Source: an uncultured Oscillibacter sp.
Lineage (GTDB): Bacteria > Bacillota > Clostridia > Oscillospirales > Oscillospiraceae
Assembly (NCBI GenBank): GCA_910576845.1
Contig: CAJTJA010000016.1
Coordinates: 1 to 40,230, forward strand
DNA length: 40,230 nucleotides
Direction: 5' to 3'
The translations under genes were made by a program, and so were the position numbers. The notes beneath the pieces are model-generated. The model did not search any database. It was not told where the DNA came from and saw only the letters and a program-made list of their open reading frames with translations. This document shows, piece by piece, positions 15,607 to 23,174 of the stretch; the first letter of the stretch is position 1, and every line of letters begins with the position of its first letter.

Positions 15607-15732
15607 TTTATGCATAATTATTTGCTGTATTTCTCCAAATTCCCCGAAAGATGTCAGAAACTCAAAAGGGATTTGTGCAGTTTTTATGCATGATATCTAA
15701 GAAAAGATGAATATTGGAATGAATATTCATTC
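15607..15732. promoter_or_regulatory. Cluster of dyads between SBP and pheB, possible operators
   Basis: Directly upstream of the SBP promoter lies TTTATGCATAATTATTTGC, a second TTTATGCAT occurs at 15683-15691, and a perfect 16-nt dyad GAATGAATATTCATTC occupies 15717-15732. The half-sites resemble ARG-box elements (TGAAT/ATTCA), although the spacing is not canonical. Binding by an ArgR-type regulator is a guess. Confidence 0.35.
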
Positions 15733-15819
15733 TGAATGAAACGCTTGACCAAGCGGTATCTCCGGCATTTTGCCCACGGTTGGAAGGAAATGGCCGGTCA
15801 GTTTTCCTGATTCCGACAG

Positions 15820-15848
15820 TTGCGGAGCGCAAGAAAATATGTTACCAT
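15820..15848 (+). promoter_or_regulatory. Sigma-A promoter of pheB-hom
   Basis: TTGCGG (15820-15825), 17-bp spacer, TACCAT (15843-15848), 78 bp before the pheB start. A GC-rich hairpin (GGCCCGCCG/CGGCGGGGC) lies in the leader just before the RBS. Confidence 0.6.
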
Positions 15849-15925
15849 GCTGGAAGGACAAATGACCGCAATGGGCGGACTGGCGGCTCGGCCCGCCGGA
15901 GCGGCGGGGCACTAAGGAGGATTCG

Positions 15926-16366
15926 ATGTCAAAGCCGATTAAGTACTACATTGTGGCAGCGGATGCGCTGCCGGAGATTTTTGTGAAGGTGGCGGAGGCC
16001 AAACGAATGATGCAGACCGGTGAAGCGGATACCGTGGGTGCGGCGACCAAGCTGGCAGGCATCAGCCGGAGTGCCTTTTATAAGTACAAAGACTCTGTTC
16101 AGCCTTTTAATGACATGAAGGCGGAACACATCATTACCTTCTACACCATGCTCAAGGATGTGGCCGGCGTGCTGTCCAGTGTGCTGGCGCTTTTTGCCGC
16201 TTCCGAGGCCAACATTTTGACGATTAATCAGAGCATTCCCACCAACGGCTGTGCGGCGGTGACGATTTCCGCGGAGACGAGCCGGATGGCAGAGTCGCTG
16301 GAACAGCTGATAGGGGATGTCACCGCTCTGGACGGCGTACTGAAATTTGAAATTTTAGCCGGATAG
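15926..16366 (+). CDS. pheB: PheB-like ACT domain protein (UPF0735)
   Basis: A 146-residue protein of the UPF0735/PheB family. Residues 1-60 form an HTH-like region (VAEAKRMMQTGEADTVGAATKLAGISRSAFYKYKDSVQP in part), and residues 70-146 form a C-terminal ACT domain (MLKDVAGVLSSVLALFAASEANILTINQ) that in other proteins binds amino acids. It is the first gene before homoserine dehydrogenase, as in Bacillus where pheB precedes pheA or hom-type genes. It is probably an amino-acid-responsive regulator rather than an enzyme; no catalytic activity is firmly established. RBS is AAGGAGG with 7-nt spacing. Confidence 0.9.
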   Translation: MSKPIKYYIVAADALPEIFVKVAEAKRMMQTGEADTVGAATKLAGISRSAFYKYKDSVQPFNDMKAEHIITFYTMLKDVAGVLSSVLALFAASEANILTINQSIPTNGCAAVTISAETSRMAESLEQLIGDVTALDGVLKFEILAG

Positions 16367-16405
16367 TCGGACGAAAGAGGCGGATAAAAAGGGAAAGGGA
16401 TAGGT

Positions 16406-17602
16406 ATGATACAGATTGCGATTCTGGGTTTGGGCACGGTGGGGACCGGTGTTGCCAAGGTGGTGGCGGAGAACGCGAGGCAGATAGAGCGGAAGCTGGG
16501 AGAGCCGCTGCAGGTGAAATCCATTCTGGTCCGGCATTTTAAAAACGGTCCCTTCCGGCAATTGATGACCGATGATTTTGGAAAGATCGAAGCGGACGAT
16601 GATATCCGCGTAGTGGTGGAGACCATCGGAGGTGTGGACGCGGCTTATGAATACACCAAGCGGGCCCTCTCTGCCGGAAAGCATGTGGTGACAGCCAACA
16701 AACAGCTGGTAGCGGAACGGGGCTGCGAGCTGCTGGCGCTGGCCCGGCGAAAAAATGTCAGTTACCTTTTTGAGGCCAGCGTGGGCGGAGGTATCCCTGT
16801 GCTTCACCCGTTGACCCAGTGCATGGCCGCCAACCGCATCGACGAAGTTTACGGTGTTTTGAACGGGACTACCAATTATATTCTTACCCGTATGGTCCGC
16901 ACCGGCGCTTTTTTTTCCGACGCCCTTCGGGAGGCGCAGGCCAAAGGCTACGCGGAAGCGGACCCTACCGCAGATGTGGAGGGCATCGACACCGGGCGAA
17001 AAATCTGCATTCTGGCGGACCTGGCTTTTGGGTACCAGATTGACCCGGAGCAGGTGCCTACAGAGGGAATCGGAAAGCTGTCCCTCCGGGATGTGAGAAT
17101 CGCACAGCGCGCAGGCTACCGTGTAAAGCTGCTGGGACGGGCTGTACGCCTTCCCGGAGGAGGGCGCACAGCGTATGTGGCGCCCCATCTGATTCCCGAG
17201 GACAATCCTATTTCAGGTGTAGAGGATGTTTTCAATGCCGTGATGATCCGGGGCAACGCCACCGGCGAAGTGATGTTCTATGGACGGGGGGCGGGAGAAC
17301 TGCCTACTGCATCCGCCTGCGTGGCGGATGTCATGGAGTGCCTCCAAGCCAGACCCAGGCGGGAGGAAATCAGCTGGTCGGCGGACACCGCCGGCTTTGA
17401 AGGACCGGGAGAACTGAAGACCCGGCACTATTTCCGCATTGAGGGCAGTCTCACTGACGCGGCTATGGCGTTTGGGCAGGTGGAGGTCCTTAGTGAGGAT
17501 GGAGAAACAGCCTTTTTGACCGAGCCGCTCAGCGGAGACAGCGCGGCCCGGCAGTCCCGGCTTTTGAATGTACTGGCCTGTATGCGGGTATTAGATGGCT
17601 GA
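16406..17602 (+). CDS. hom: Homoserine dehydrogenase
   Basis: Reduces aspartate semialdehyde to homoserine with NAD(P)H, at the branch toward threonine and methionine. The 398-residue protein has the Rossmann motif GLGTVGTGVAKVV, Lys99 in ANKQL, the LNGTTNYILTRM segment and the signature EADPTADVEGIDTGRK ending in catalytic Lys199. The C-terminal region that normally forms an ACT domain is short: only about 57 residues follow the RHYFRIEG strand, without the usual glycine-containing turn and first helix, so feedback control by threonine in cis may be lost or altered. It lies 39 bp after pheB. No thrB or thrC is in the window. Confidence 0.94.
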   Translation: MIQIAILGLGTVGTGVAKVVAENARQIERKLGEPLQVKSILVRHFKNGPFRQLMTDDFGKIEADDDIRVVVETIGGVDAAYEYTKRALSAGKHVVTANKQLVAERGCELLALARRKNVSYLFEASVGGGIPVLHPLTQCMAANRIDEVYGVLNGTTNYILTRMVRTGAFFSDALREAQAKGYAEADPTADVEGIDTGRKICILADLAFGYQIDPEQVPTEGIGKLSLRDVRIAQRAGYRVKLLGRAVRLPGGGRTAYVAPHLIPEDNPISGVEDVFNAVMIRGNATGEVMFYGRGAGELPTASACVADVMECLQARPRREEISWSADTAGFEGPGELKTRHYFRIEGSLTDAAMAFGQVEVLSEDGETAFLTEPLSGDSAARQSRLLNVLACMRVLDG

Positions 17603-17690
17603 CGGCTCCAACCGCCCTGCCGCCGCATAAGATATGTCGGGGGAAACCCTCCGCAACTTGATTTCAAGCTGAAAAGGAAGCATGATATAT

Positions 17691-18902
17691 ATGAACTTGA
17701 TTGTACAGAAATTCGGGGGCAGCTCCGTAAGAGACGCGGAGCGCATTAAAAATGTCGCCCGGATTATTGCGGAAACATATTTAAAGGGCAACGACGTAAT
17801 TGTGGTTCTGTCCGCCCAGGGAGACACCACTGACGATTTAATTGCAAAGGCTTCAGAGATTAATCCCAATCCCTCCAAAAGGGAGCTGGATATGCTGCTT
17901 TCCACCGGAGAACAGATTTCTGTCGCCCTGTGCGCCATGGCGCTGGAGGCTATGGGCCTGCCCTGCGTGTCCCTGACGTCCTGGCAGGTAGGAATCCAGT
18001 CCACCGCTGTTCATGCCGACGCGCGGATCAAAAAAATTGACTCTGAGCGTATTCAGGCGGAGCTGGATCAGCACCGGATTGTAATTGTCACAGGCTTTCA
18101 GGGGGTGGACCGCAGCGGCGATGTTACCACCTTGGGCCGGGGCGGCTCCGATACCAGCGCCGTGGCGCTGGCGGCAGCTTTCCGGGCGAAGCTCTGCCAG
18201 ATTTTTACGGACGTGGACGGCGTATACACCACGGACCCCCGCATTGTTCCAAACGCCAGAAAGCTGGAGGAAATCACATATGACGAGATGCTGGAGCTGG
18301 CGTCTCAAGGGGCTCAGGTACTCCACAACCGAAGCGTGGAGCTGGCAAAAAAATTCAGGGTGAATTTGGAAGTTGTGTCCAGTCTGGAGCGCAAGCCGGG
18401 CACAAAAGTCAAGGAGGTTACGAAAGTGGAAAAGACCAATATTGCCGGTGTGGCCAAGGATACCAGTATTGCCCGGATAGCCCTGGTGGGACTGCAGCAC
18501 AACCCCGGCGTTGCTTTCCAGGTCTTTGATCTGCTGAGCAAGCACAATATCAATGTAGATGTGATTTTGCAGTCCATTGGCCGGGAGGATACGAAGGATA
18601 TTACGTTCACTGTCCATAAAAAGGACCAGGCAGAGGCGGAGGCTATTCTGAATGAGCACAAGGAGGCGCTGCGGTTCGGTCATATCGAGTCCGACGATGA
18701 GATTGGCAAGGTGTCTATTGTGGGCGTCGGCTTGATGAGCAACTGCGGCGTGGCCGCCAAAATGTTTGAGGCGCTCTATGAGGCGGGGATTAATATTCAG
18801 ATGATTAATACCTCTGAAATCCGGGTGTCCGTTCTTTTGGATGAAAAAGATGTGAACCGTGCGGTTCGGGCCATTCACGACAAATTTTTTGATGAATTTT
18901 AA
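17691..18902 (+). CDS. lysC: Aspartate kinase
   Basis: Phosphorylates aspartate, the first step toward lysine, diaminopimelate, dipicolinate, threonine and methionine. The 403-residue protein has the N-terminal KFGGSS motif (residues 7-12), the catalytic segment LGRGGSDTSAVALA and TDVDGVYTTDPR, then two ACT domains (about 265-400) with QHNPGVAFQVFDLLSKHNINVD-type and MSNCGVAAKMFEALYEAGINI-type helices, so it is a feedback-regulated lysC-class enzyme. An ATG nine bases upstream (17682) lies only 1 nt from the AGGAAG site; the ATG at 17691 has better spacing. The 88-bp gap to hom is too short for a lysine riboswitch. Confidence 0.95.
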   Translation: MNLIVQKFGGSSVRDAERIKNVARIIAETYLKGNDVIVVLSAQGDTTDDLIAKASEINPNPSKRELDMLLSTGEQISVALCAMALEAMGLPCVSLTSWQVGIQSTAVHADARIKKIDSERIQAELDQHRIVIVTGFQGVDRSGDVTTLGRGGSDTSAVALAAAFRAKLCQIFTDVDGVYTTDPRIVPNARKLEEITYDEMLELASQGAQVLHNRSVELAKKFRVNLEVVSSLERKPGTKVKEVTKVEKTNIAGVAKDTSIARIALVGLQHNPGVAFQVFDLLSKHNINVDVILQSIGREDTKDITFTVHKKDQAEAEAILNEHKEALRFGHIESDDEIGKVSIVGVGLMSNCGVAAKMFEALYEAGINIQMINTSEIRVSVLLDEKDVNRAVRAIHDKFFDEF

Positions 18903-18913
18903 AGCTTTTGCCT

Positions 18914-18948
18914 GGAAAAGCCGGCTCTAAACCGGCAGATGGTTTTCC
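18914..18948 (+). terminator. Hairpin after lysC, weak terminator candidate
   Basis: GCCGG (18920-18924) pairs with CCGGC (18932-18936), extended by GGAAAA/TTTTCC (18914-18919/18943-18948) across a bulge. No long U-tract follows. Confidence 0.4.
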
Positions 18949-19011
18949 GCTTTGGGCCGGATGCTTCGGCCGCGCGCCGCTATGCCCGCGGGAGACTGTC
19001 TTGATGGACGG

Positions 19012-19118
19012 AAAAAATCTCTTGCCGCCGGGGTTTCGGCACATGCTGGGCAGGCCCGGCGGCCTGATGAGGCCTTGTTTGAACATGGATGGAATAGCCA
19101 GCGGCAAGAGACATTTTT
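19012..19118 (+). terminator. Long-range hairpin downstream of lysC ending in a U-run
   Basis: AAAAAATCTCTTGCCGC at 19012-19028 is the inverse of GCGGCAAGAGACATTTTT at 19101-19118, with one or two mismatches. The intervening 72 nt contain a GC-rich region that can itself fold. The right arm ends in a T-run on the plus strand and is the core of repeat copy B. It could act as the lysC terminator. Confidence 0.4.
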
Positions 19119-19224
19119 ATCGGGCGGCACAGACGTTTTAAAAAATTTTGACGGATTTTAAAAATGATTTACACTGCACGGTAAAGAGCCGGGCAATTTG
19201 ATATTCCGGTGTTTTCAAACAAGG
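19071..19224. repeat. Interspersed inverted-repeat element, copy B
   Basis: Begins GGCCTTGTTTGAACATGG and ends GTTTTCAAACAAGG (154 bp). The core AATAGCCAGCGGCAAGAGACATTTTT differs from copy A (12653-12820) at only a few positions. No open frame inside. It lies between lysC and the ACT/DUF711 operon and contains a promoter-like sequence. Confidence 0.55.
19148..19175 (+). promoter_or_regulatory. Sigma-A-like promoter inside repeat copy B
   Basis: TTGACG (19148-19153), 16-bp spacer, TACACT (19170-19175), reading toward the ACT/DUF711 genes with a leader of about 145 nt. Confidence 0.5.
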
Positions 19225-19327
19225 TTTAAACCGTAGGCAGGGAAATGCCGCGCTAAAAGGAGGGGTATTCCCTATGAGGCGGGTTTTCTCTTCCGGTAAA
19301 TAATACTTCTATGAAGGAGAGTGTAAA

Positions 19328-19597
19328 ATGAACGCTATCGTTACCGTTCTTGGGCAGGACAAGGTTGGTATCATTGCCGCCGTCTGCAACTGCCTGGCGG
19401 ATTATAATGTCAATATCCTGGATATTTCCCAGACCATCCTGCAGGGTGCTTTCACCATGGTTATGGCGGTGGACGTCAGCAAATCCACCGCCAGTTTTGG
19501 TGAGCTGGGCGAAGCCCTTGCAGGCCTTGGCGCCCAAATGGGGCTCTCCATCCGCATTCAGCGGGAGGAGATATTCGACGCTATGCACAGCATTTAA
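19328..19597 (+). CDS. ACT domain protein (UPF0237 type)
   Basis: An 89-residue protein that is a single ACT domain: VTVLGQDKVGIIAAVCNCLADYNVNILDISQTI is the classic beta-alpha-beta start, followed by AMVMAVDVS-like strand FTMVMAVDVS. Such stand-alone ACT proteins are presumed ligand sensors that bind amino acids and a partner protein. The ATG has AAGGAGA as RBS, and the next gene starts 13 bp downstream. The same gene pair (ACT plus DUF711) is widespread in Firmicutes and archaea, which suggests that the two products work together. Confidence 0.9.
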   Translation: MNAIVTVLGQDKVGIIAAVCNCLADYNVNILDISQTILQGAFTMVMAVDVSKSTASFGELGEALAGLGAQMGLSIRIQREEIFDAMHSI

Positions 19598-19610
19598 GGA
19601 GGGGGGCTCT

Positions 19611-20969
19611 ATGCTGAATCAGAAGGAGATTCTCTCCACGGTTGAAATGATTGCCCAGCAGCACTTGGATATCCGTACCATTACGTTGGGCTTGTCCCTC
19701 CTTTCCTGCTGTGATCCAGACCCCCATCGGGCATGCGAGAAAATTTATGAGAAAATATGCCGCTGTGCCGAAAAATTGGTGAAGACCGGCTGCGACATTG
19801 AGGATGAATTTGGAATTCCTATTGTCAATAAGCGCATTTCTGTTACGCCCATGGCCATGGTGGCCGGGGCCAGCGAGACAGAAGATTATGTTCCGTTTGC
19901 CTTGGCGTTGGACCGGGCCGCCCGGACCTGCGGCGTCAATTTTATCGGCGGTTATTCCGCCTTGGTTCAGAAGGGCATGACCAAGGCGGACGAACTTCTG
20001 ATCCGGTCTATTCCCCAGGCGCTGGCCCAAACGGAACTGGTCTGTTCTTCTATCAATGTGGGGTCTACCCGGGCGGGCATTAATATGGATGCTGTGGCCC
20101 TTATGGGACGGATTATCAAAGAAACCGCCGAGGCCACTGCGGACCAGGACGGACTGGGCTGCGCCAAACTGGTGGTGTTCTGCAACGCCGTGGAGGACAA
20201 TCCTTTCATGGCGGGGGCTTTCCACGGCGCCGGTGAGGCGGAGAAAGTTATCAATGTGGGTGTTTCGGGTCCCGGCGTTGTTCACCATGCACTCCAGTCT
20301 GTAAAAGGCCAGCCTTTGGATGTGGCGGCAGAGACCATCAAGAAAACCGCGTTCCGAGTGACTCGAATGGGGCAGTTGGTAGCGCAGGAGGCCAGCCGCC
20401 GTTTGGAAATTCCCTTTGGCATTGTAGATTTGAGCCTGGCTCCCACGCCTGCTGTGGGGGACAGTGTGGCGCGTATTTTGGAAGAACTGGGTCTGGAAGT
20501 CTGCGGCACTCATGGTACGACCGCCGCTCTGGCTATGTTGAACGATGCGGTAAAAAAGGGCGGCGTGATGGCTTCTTCCAGCGTGGGAGGGCTCTCCGGG
20601 GCGTTTATCCCTGTCAGTGAGGATGAAGGAATGATTGCTGCCGCCCGAAGAGGGACATTGTGCCTGGATAAACTGGAAGCTATGACCTGCGTCTGCTCAG
20701 TAGGGCTGGATATGATTGCCGTTCCGGGCGACACTCCGGCGGAAACCATTGCCGCTATCATTGCGGATGAGGCGGCCATTGGCATGGTAAATAATAAGAC
20801 CACCGCAGTGCGCGTTCTTCCCGCACCGGGAAAGACAGTGGGCGGTACGATTGAGATGGGCGGGCTGCTGGGCAGTGCCCCGGTGATGCCGGTACACCCA
20901 GAATCTTCGGCGGCGTTCATTAACCGGGGCGGACGGATTCCTGCGCCGCTGCATAGCTTGAAAAATTAA
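19611..20969 (+). CDS. DUF711/UPF0210 (PFL family) protein
   Basis: A 452-residue protein of the UPF0210/DUF711 family, which shares a fold with anaerobic ribonucleotide reductase/pyruvate formate-lyase-like barrels but has no proven reaction. Recognisable stretches are GIPIVNKRISVTPMAMV, GINMDAVALMG, VSGPGVVHHAL and GMVNNKTTAVRVLP. The length is typical. The ATG follows AAGGAGGGGGG. It is coupled to the ACT gene upstream. No glycyl-radical motif is visible, so the 'PFL' name should not be taken as function. Confidence 0.9.
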   Translation: MLNQKEILSTVEMIAQQHLDIRTITLGLSLLSCCDPDPHRACEKIYEKICRCAEKLVKTGCDIEDEFGIPIVNKRISVTPMAMVAGASETEDYVPFALALDRAARTCGVNFIGGYSALVQKGMTKADELLIRSIPQALAQTELVCSSINVGSTRAGINMDAVALMGRIIKETAEATADQDGLGCAKLVVFCNAVEDNPFMAGAFHGAGEAEKVINVGVSGPGVVHHALQSVKGQPLDVAAETIKKTAFRVTRMGQLVAQEASRRLEIPFGIVDLSLAPTPAVGDSVARILEELGLEVCGTHGTTAALAMLNDAVKKGGVMASSSVGGLSGAFIPVSEDEGMIAAARRGTLCLDKLEAMTCVCSVGLDMIAVPGDTPAETIAAIIADEAAIGMVNNKTTAVRVLPAPGKTVGGTIEMGGLLGSAPVMPVHPESSAAFINRGGRIPAPLHSLKN

Positions 20970-20997
20970 GAGCGGCAATGTAAGGACAGTTTTCGTG

Positions 20998-21028
20998 GAA
21001 ACAGCGCTATGAATTTCCGCTGTGTTTC
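20998..21028 (+). terminator. Imperfect terminator after DUF711 gene
   Basis: GAAACAGCG (20998-21006) pairs with CGCTGTGTTTC (21018-21028) with one bulge, followed by TTTAT. Confidence 0.5.
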
Positions 21029-21133
21029 TTTATGAAATTTGCTGGCCGCGCATTTTTGGCGGCTTGAAACGCAGAAGGTTTACTTTTTTGATAAAAAGTT
21101 CTGTTGCAAGGAAAAATTACCGGCAAAAAAGCA

Positions 21134-21162
21134 GCATATTCCCCTCCTTTGGAGTCAAACTA
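21134..21162 (+). promoter_or_regulatory. Sigma-G-like promoter of the SASP gene
   Basis: GCATA (21134-21138), 17-bp spacer, CAAACTA (21156-21162), close to the sigma-G pattern (-35 GHATR, -10 CATHMTA) with one mismatch in the -10. It lies about 58 bp before the start of a forespore-type gene, which supports it. Confidence 0.55.
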
Positions 21163-21220
21163 TGTTCGCGATACCCAGTGACCCACAAACGTATGATTTG
21201 ATGAAAAGGAGAAATTCATT

Positions 21221-21418
21221 ATGTCTAGCAAGAATACCAACAAGCTCAATGTTCCCGAGGCCCGCAGCGCCATGGATAAGTTCAAGATGGAGGCCGCTTC
21301 CGAGGTTGGCGTCAACCTGAAGGAAGGCTATAACGGCGATCTGACCAGCCGTGAGGCCGGTTCCGTGGGCGGCCAGATGGTTAAGAAGATGATTGAGTCC
21401 TACGAGAAGTCCCTGTAA
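21221..21418 (+). CDS. Alpha/beta-type small acid-soluble spore protein
   Basis: A 65-residue DNA-coating protein that protects spore DNA from UV and heat and is degraded at germination. The sequence has both conserved family stretches: the germination-protease region KMEAASEVGVNL (about residues 22-33) and the C-terminal DNA-binding segment GSVGGQMVKKMIESYEKSL. The RBS is AAAAGGAG. A sigma-G-like promoter and a perfect terminator make it a monocistronic forespore gene. It faces the dipicolinate synthase genes, which act in the mother cell. Confidence 0.96.
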   Translation: MSSKNTNKLNVPEARSAMDKFKMEAASEVGVNLKEGYNGDLTSREAGSVGGQMVKKMIESYEKSL

Positions 21419-21433
21419 CTTCCCGCTGGAACG

Positions 21434-21470
21434 AACGGGGAAGAGGCCTAGGCCTCTTCCCCGTTTTTTT
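21434..21470 (+). terminator. Intrinsic terminator of the SASP gene
   Basis: AACGGGGAAGAGGCC (21434-21448) and GGCCTCTTCCCCGTT (21451-21465) form a perfect stem, followed by TTTTT. It reaches the stop codon of the convergent dpaB gene and may serve both directions. Confidence 0.9.
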
Positions 21471-22044
21471 ATCGCAGCAAAATCGGCTGTAGCTGTTCCC
21501 CGCGGAGCGCGGCCTCCACCGTTTCCGGCAGCTTTGAAAAGTCCGCCACCAGGGAGCTTGGCTTTTGAAGGGCATTGTCTTGGCCAAAAGGAACAAAAAA
21601 ATGATTTCGCCGGACCAGCAGTTCGCCGATGTTTTTTGCGCCGGCGGCGAGTCCGTCGTTGCTGGACACCGCTAACACCACTGGACGGCCGTTCCGCAGG
21701 TGGGATTTAGCCGCCATTGTCACGGAGGTATCCGCAATACCGGCGGCCAGCTTGGCAATCGTGTTCCCCGTAGCCGGAGCGATTACCAATACATCCAGCA
21801 GCCCTTTGGGCCCAATGGGCTCCACTGATGGAATATCCAGCAGGACGTCGTTTCCCGTTAGGTCCTCCAGGCGTTCCAGCAGGTCCTCGGATTTGCCAAA
21901 GCGTGTGTCTGTGAAAGCAGAAATTTCCGAGACGATGGGAATCACCGTCTCATAAATCCCTGCCAGGGCTTCCAATGCTTTCAATACTTTTTCATGGGTG
22001 CAGAAAGAACCGCATACCGCGAAACCGACCCGTTCCTTGCGCAT
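21469..22044 (-). CDS. dpaB: Dipicolinate synthase subunit B
   Basis: SpoVFB/DpaB, the flavoprotein-like subunit of dipicolinate synthase, which acts with DpaA to oxidise dihydrodipicolinate to dipicolinic acid for the spore core. The 191-residue protein has the flavoprotein fold segments VGFAVCGSFCTHEKV, LDVLVIAPATGNTIAKLAAGIAD and RPVVLAVSSNDGL. The ATG at 22044 (GAGGTGACCTGT upstream) overlaps the end of dpaA by about 10 nt in the mother-cell operon; an in-frame GTG at 22053 lacks spacing to the RBS. Confidence 0.94.
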   Translation of the reverse strand: MRKERVGFAVCGSFCTHEKVLKALEALAGIYETVIPIVSEISAFTDTRFGKSEDLLERLEDLTGNDVLLDIPSVEPIGPKGLLDVLVIAPATGNTIAKLAAGIADTSVTMAAKSHLRNGRPVVLAVSSNDGLAAGAKNIGELLVRRNHFFVPFGQDNALQKPSSLVADFSKLPETVEAALRGEQLQPILLR

Positions 22045-22054
22045 ACAGGTCACC

Positions 22055-22885
22055 TCATTCTTCCGATAGGATGTAATATACCGCGTCCCGAATGGCTGCT
22101 GCCGCAGAGCGGGGAGTCAGCCGCCCAGGGAGAGAACGGGCCCAGAGCACCTCCGGGCCGTTTTCTGCCGTTTCGATGCCCCGGACGGAGGCCAGGTCTA
22201 CCAAAAGGCAGTTTTGCGGCAGTTGGGCCAGAAGAGGCCCGGTCAGGACGGGGAAGGGGACTGTATTGAACACTGCGCCGAAAGAACTCAGATGACCGTC
22301 CAGCGTCCCGGTTTCCAGATCGCTGTATCCATAGGCCCGAATCCAGGCCAGGTCTTCCGGCTTTCGTGCGGTGGCGGTGACATGGGCTCCCAGACCGCGG
22401 AGACGGCAGCTTAAAAGCTTTCCGATACGGCCAAAGCCAATTACGAGACAGTTCATGCCGAGCAATGTCTGGTCCAGACGTTCCATGGCGGTCTGAATGG
22501 CTCCCTCCGCCGTGGCGGCGGCATTGGCCACTGCCAGCTCCTCCCGGAGGAAATAATCCTCTACCGTCAGGCCGAAAGACTCTGCCTCCTGATGTTGTTG
22601 GGGCCTTACTTGTCCCGCCAATATCCTCTGCCGGGGGCGGAGCCGGCGGAACAGGTCTGCCGTGGGTACAGCACCTTCCTCGCAGTTTAAAACACCGTCG
22701 CCCTTACACAGCGGCAAGGGCAAGATTACCACGTCGGCAGAGGCGGCATGGTCCAGCGAGTCTGCCCCTATGGGTTTCCAGCGGTCCAGGCCATAAGTGC
22801 GGACGGAATGGCCGTCTCCAGCCAGCAGCTGGCTGAGCTCCGCCTGACGGCGGTCCCCGCCGATAATGCCAAAGGTTTTGTTCAT
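22055..22885 (-). CDS. dpaA: Dipicolinate synthase subunit A
   Basis: SpoVFA/DpaA, the NAD(P)-binding subunit of dipicolinate synthase. The 276-residue protein has an N-terminal domain (FGIIGGDRRQAELSQLLAGDG, a hallmark of the family) and a C-terminal Rossmann domain beginning NCLVIGFGRIGKLLSCRL, then NTVPFPVLT and LVDLASVRGIE. RBS is GAGGGGG at 9 nt. A sigma-K-like promoter lies directly upstream, which would place expression in the late mother cell. Unlike in Bacillus, asd, dapG and dapA do not follow; the aspartate-pathway genes lysC and hom lie about 3-4 kb away on the other strand. Confidence 0.95.
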   Translation of the reverse strand: MNKTFGIIGGDRRQAELSQLLAGDGHSVRTYGLDRWKPIGADSLDHAASADVVILPLPLCKGDGVLNCEEGAVPTADLFRRLRPRQRILAGQVRPQQHQEAESFGLTVEDYFLREELAVANAAATAEGAIQTAMERLDQTLLGMNCLVIGFGRIGKLLSCRLRGLGAHVTATARKPEDLAWIRAYGYSDLETGTLDGHLSSFGAVFNTVPFPVLTGPLLAQLPQNCLLVDLASVRGIETAENGPEVLWARSLPGRLTPRSAAAAIRDAVYYILSEE

Positions 22886-22905
22886 CTCAACATTCCCCCT
22901 CGTTC

Positions 22906-22933
22906 CATGGTATGGGCGGAGAGGAGAATGGGT
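22906..22933 (-). promoter_or_regulatory. Sigma-K-like promoter of dpaAB
   Basis: On the minus strand AC (22933-22932), 17 bp, then CATACCATG (22914-22906), close to the AC-N17-CATANNNTA pattern with the last A replaced by G. It lies 20 bp upstream of dpaA. The motif is short, so the call leans on the gene's known mother-cell timing. Confidence 0.4.
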
Positions 22934-23131
22934 GATTGTCTTTTAGTACAATAAACCCAAGGAAGATGGAAACCCTTGATTTTTCAGGGACTTCCGTTTT
23001 TTGTGCTGCTAATGTGTCATCAGCTCCGTATTCAGCTGCAAAAATCGGGCTGATATTTCGGCGGAAAGGAACGATGCTGAAATAAAAAAAGGGGTGTTGC
23101 CGGACAAAGGGCCAATCTCCCAGGTGTTATA

Positions 23132-23174
23132 AGAAGTAACCGCTTGCTTGGAGGCTGGACGGTTACTTCTTTTT
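23132..23174 (+). terminator. Hairpin with T-run, terminator-like
   Basis: AGAAGTAACCG (23132-23142) pairs perfectly with CGGTTACTTCT (23160-23170) across a 17-nt loop, followed by TTTTA. On the minus strand it immediately follows a Lys-Lys-Lys-stop end. Confidence 0.6.

Noticed and set aside
17603..17690. Possible lysine riboswitch before lysC
   Set aside because: The gap between hom and lysC is only 88 bp, too short for an L-box, and no terminator hairpin is present.
19350..19610. Upstream in-frame extension of the DUF711 gene that would fuse it to another frame of the ACT gene
   Set aside because: The extension is an out-of-frame reading of the ACT gene; the ATG at 19611 follows an AAGGAGG site and matches the family's normal length.
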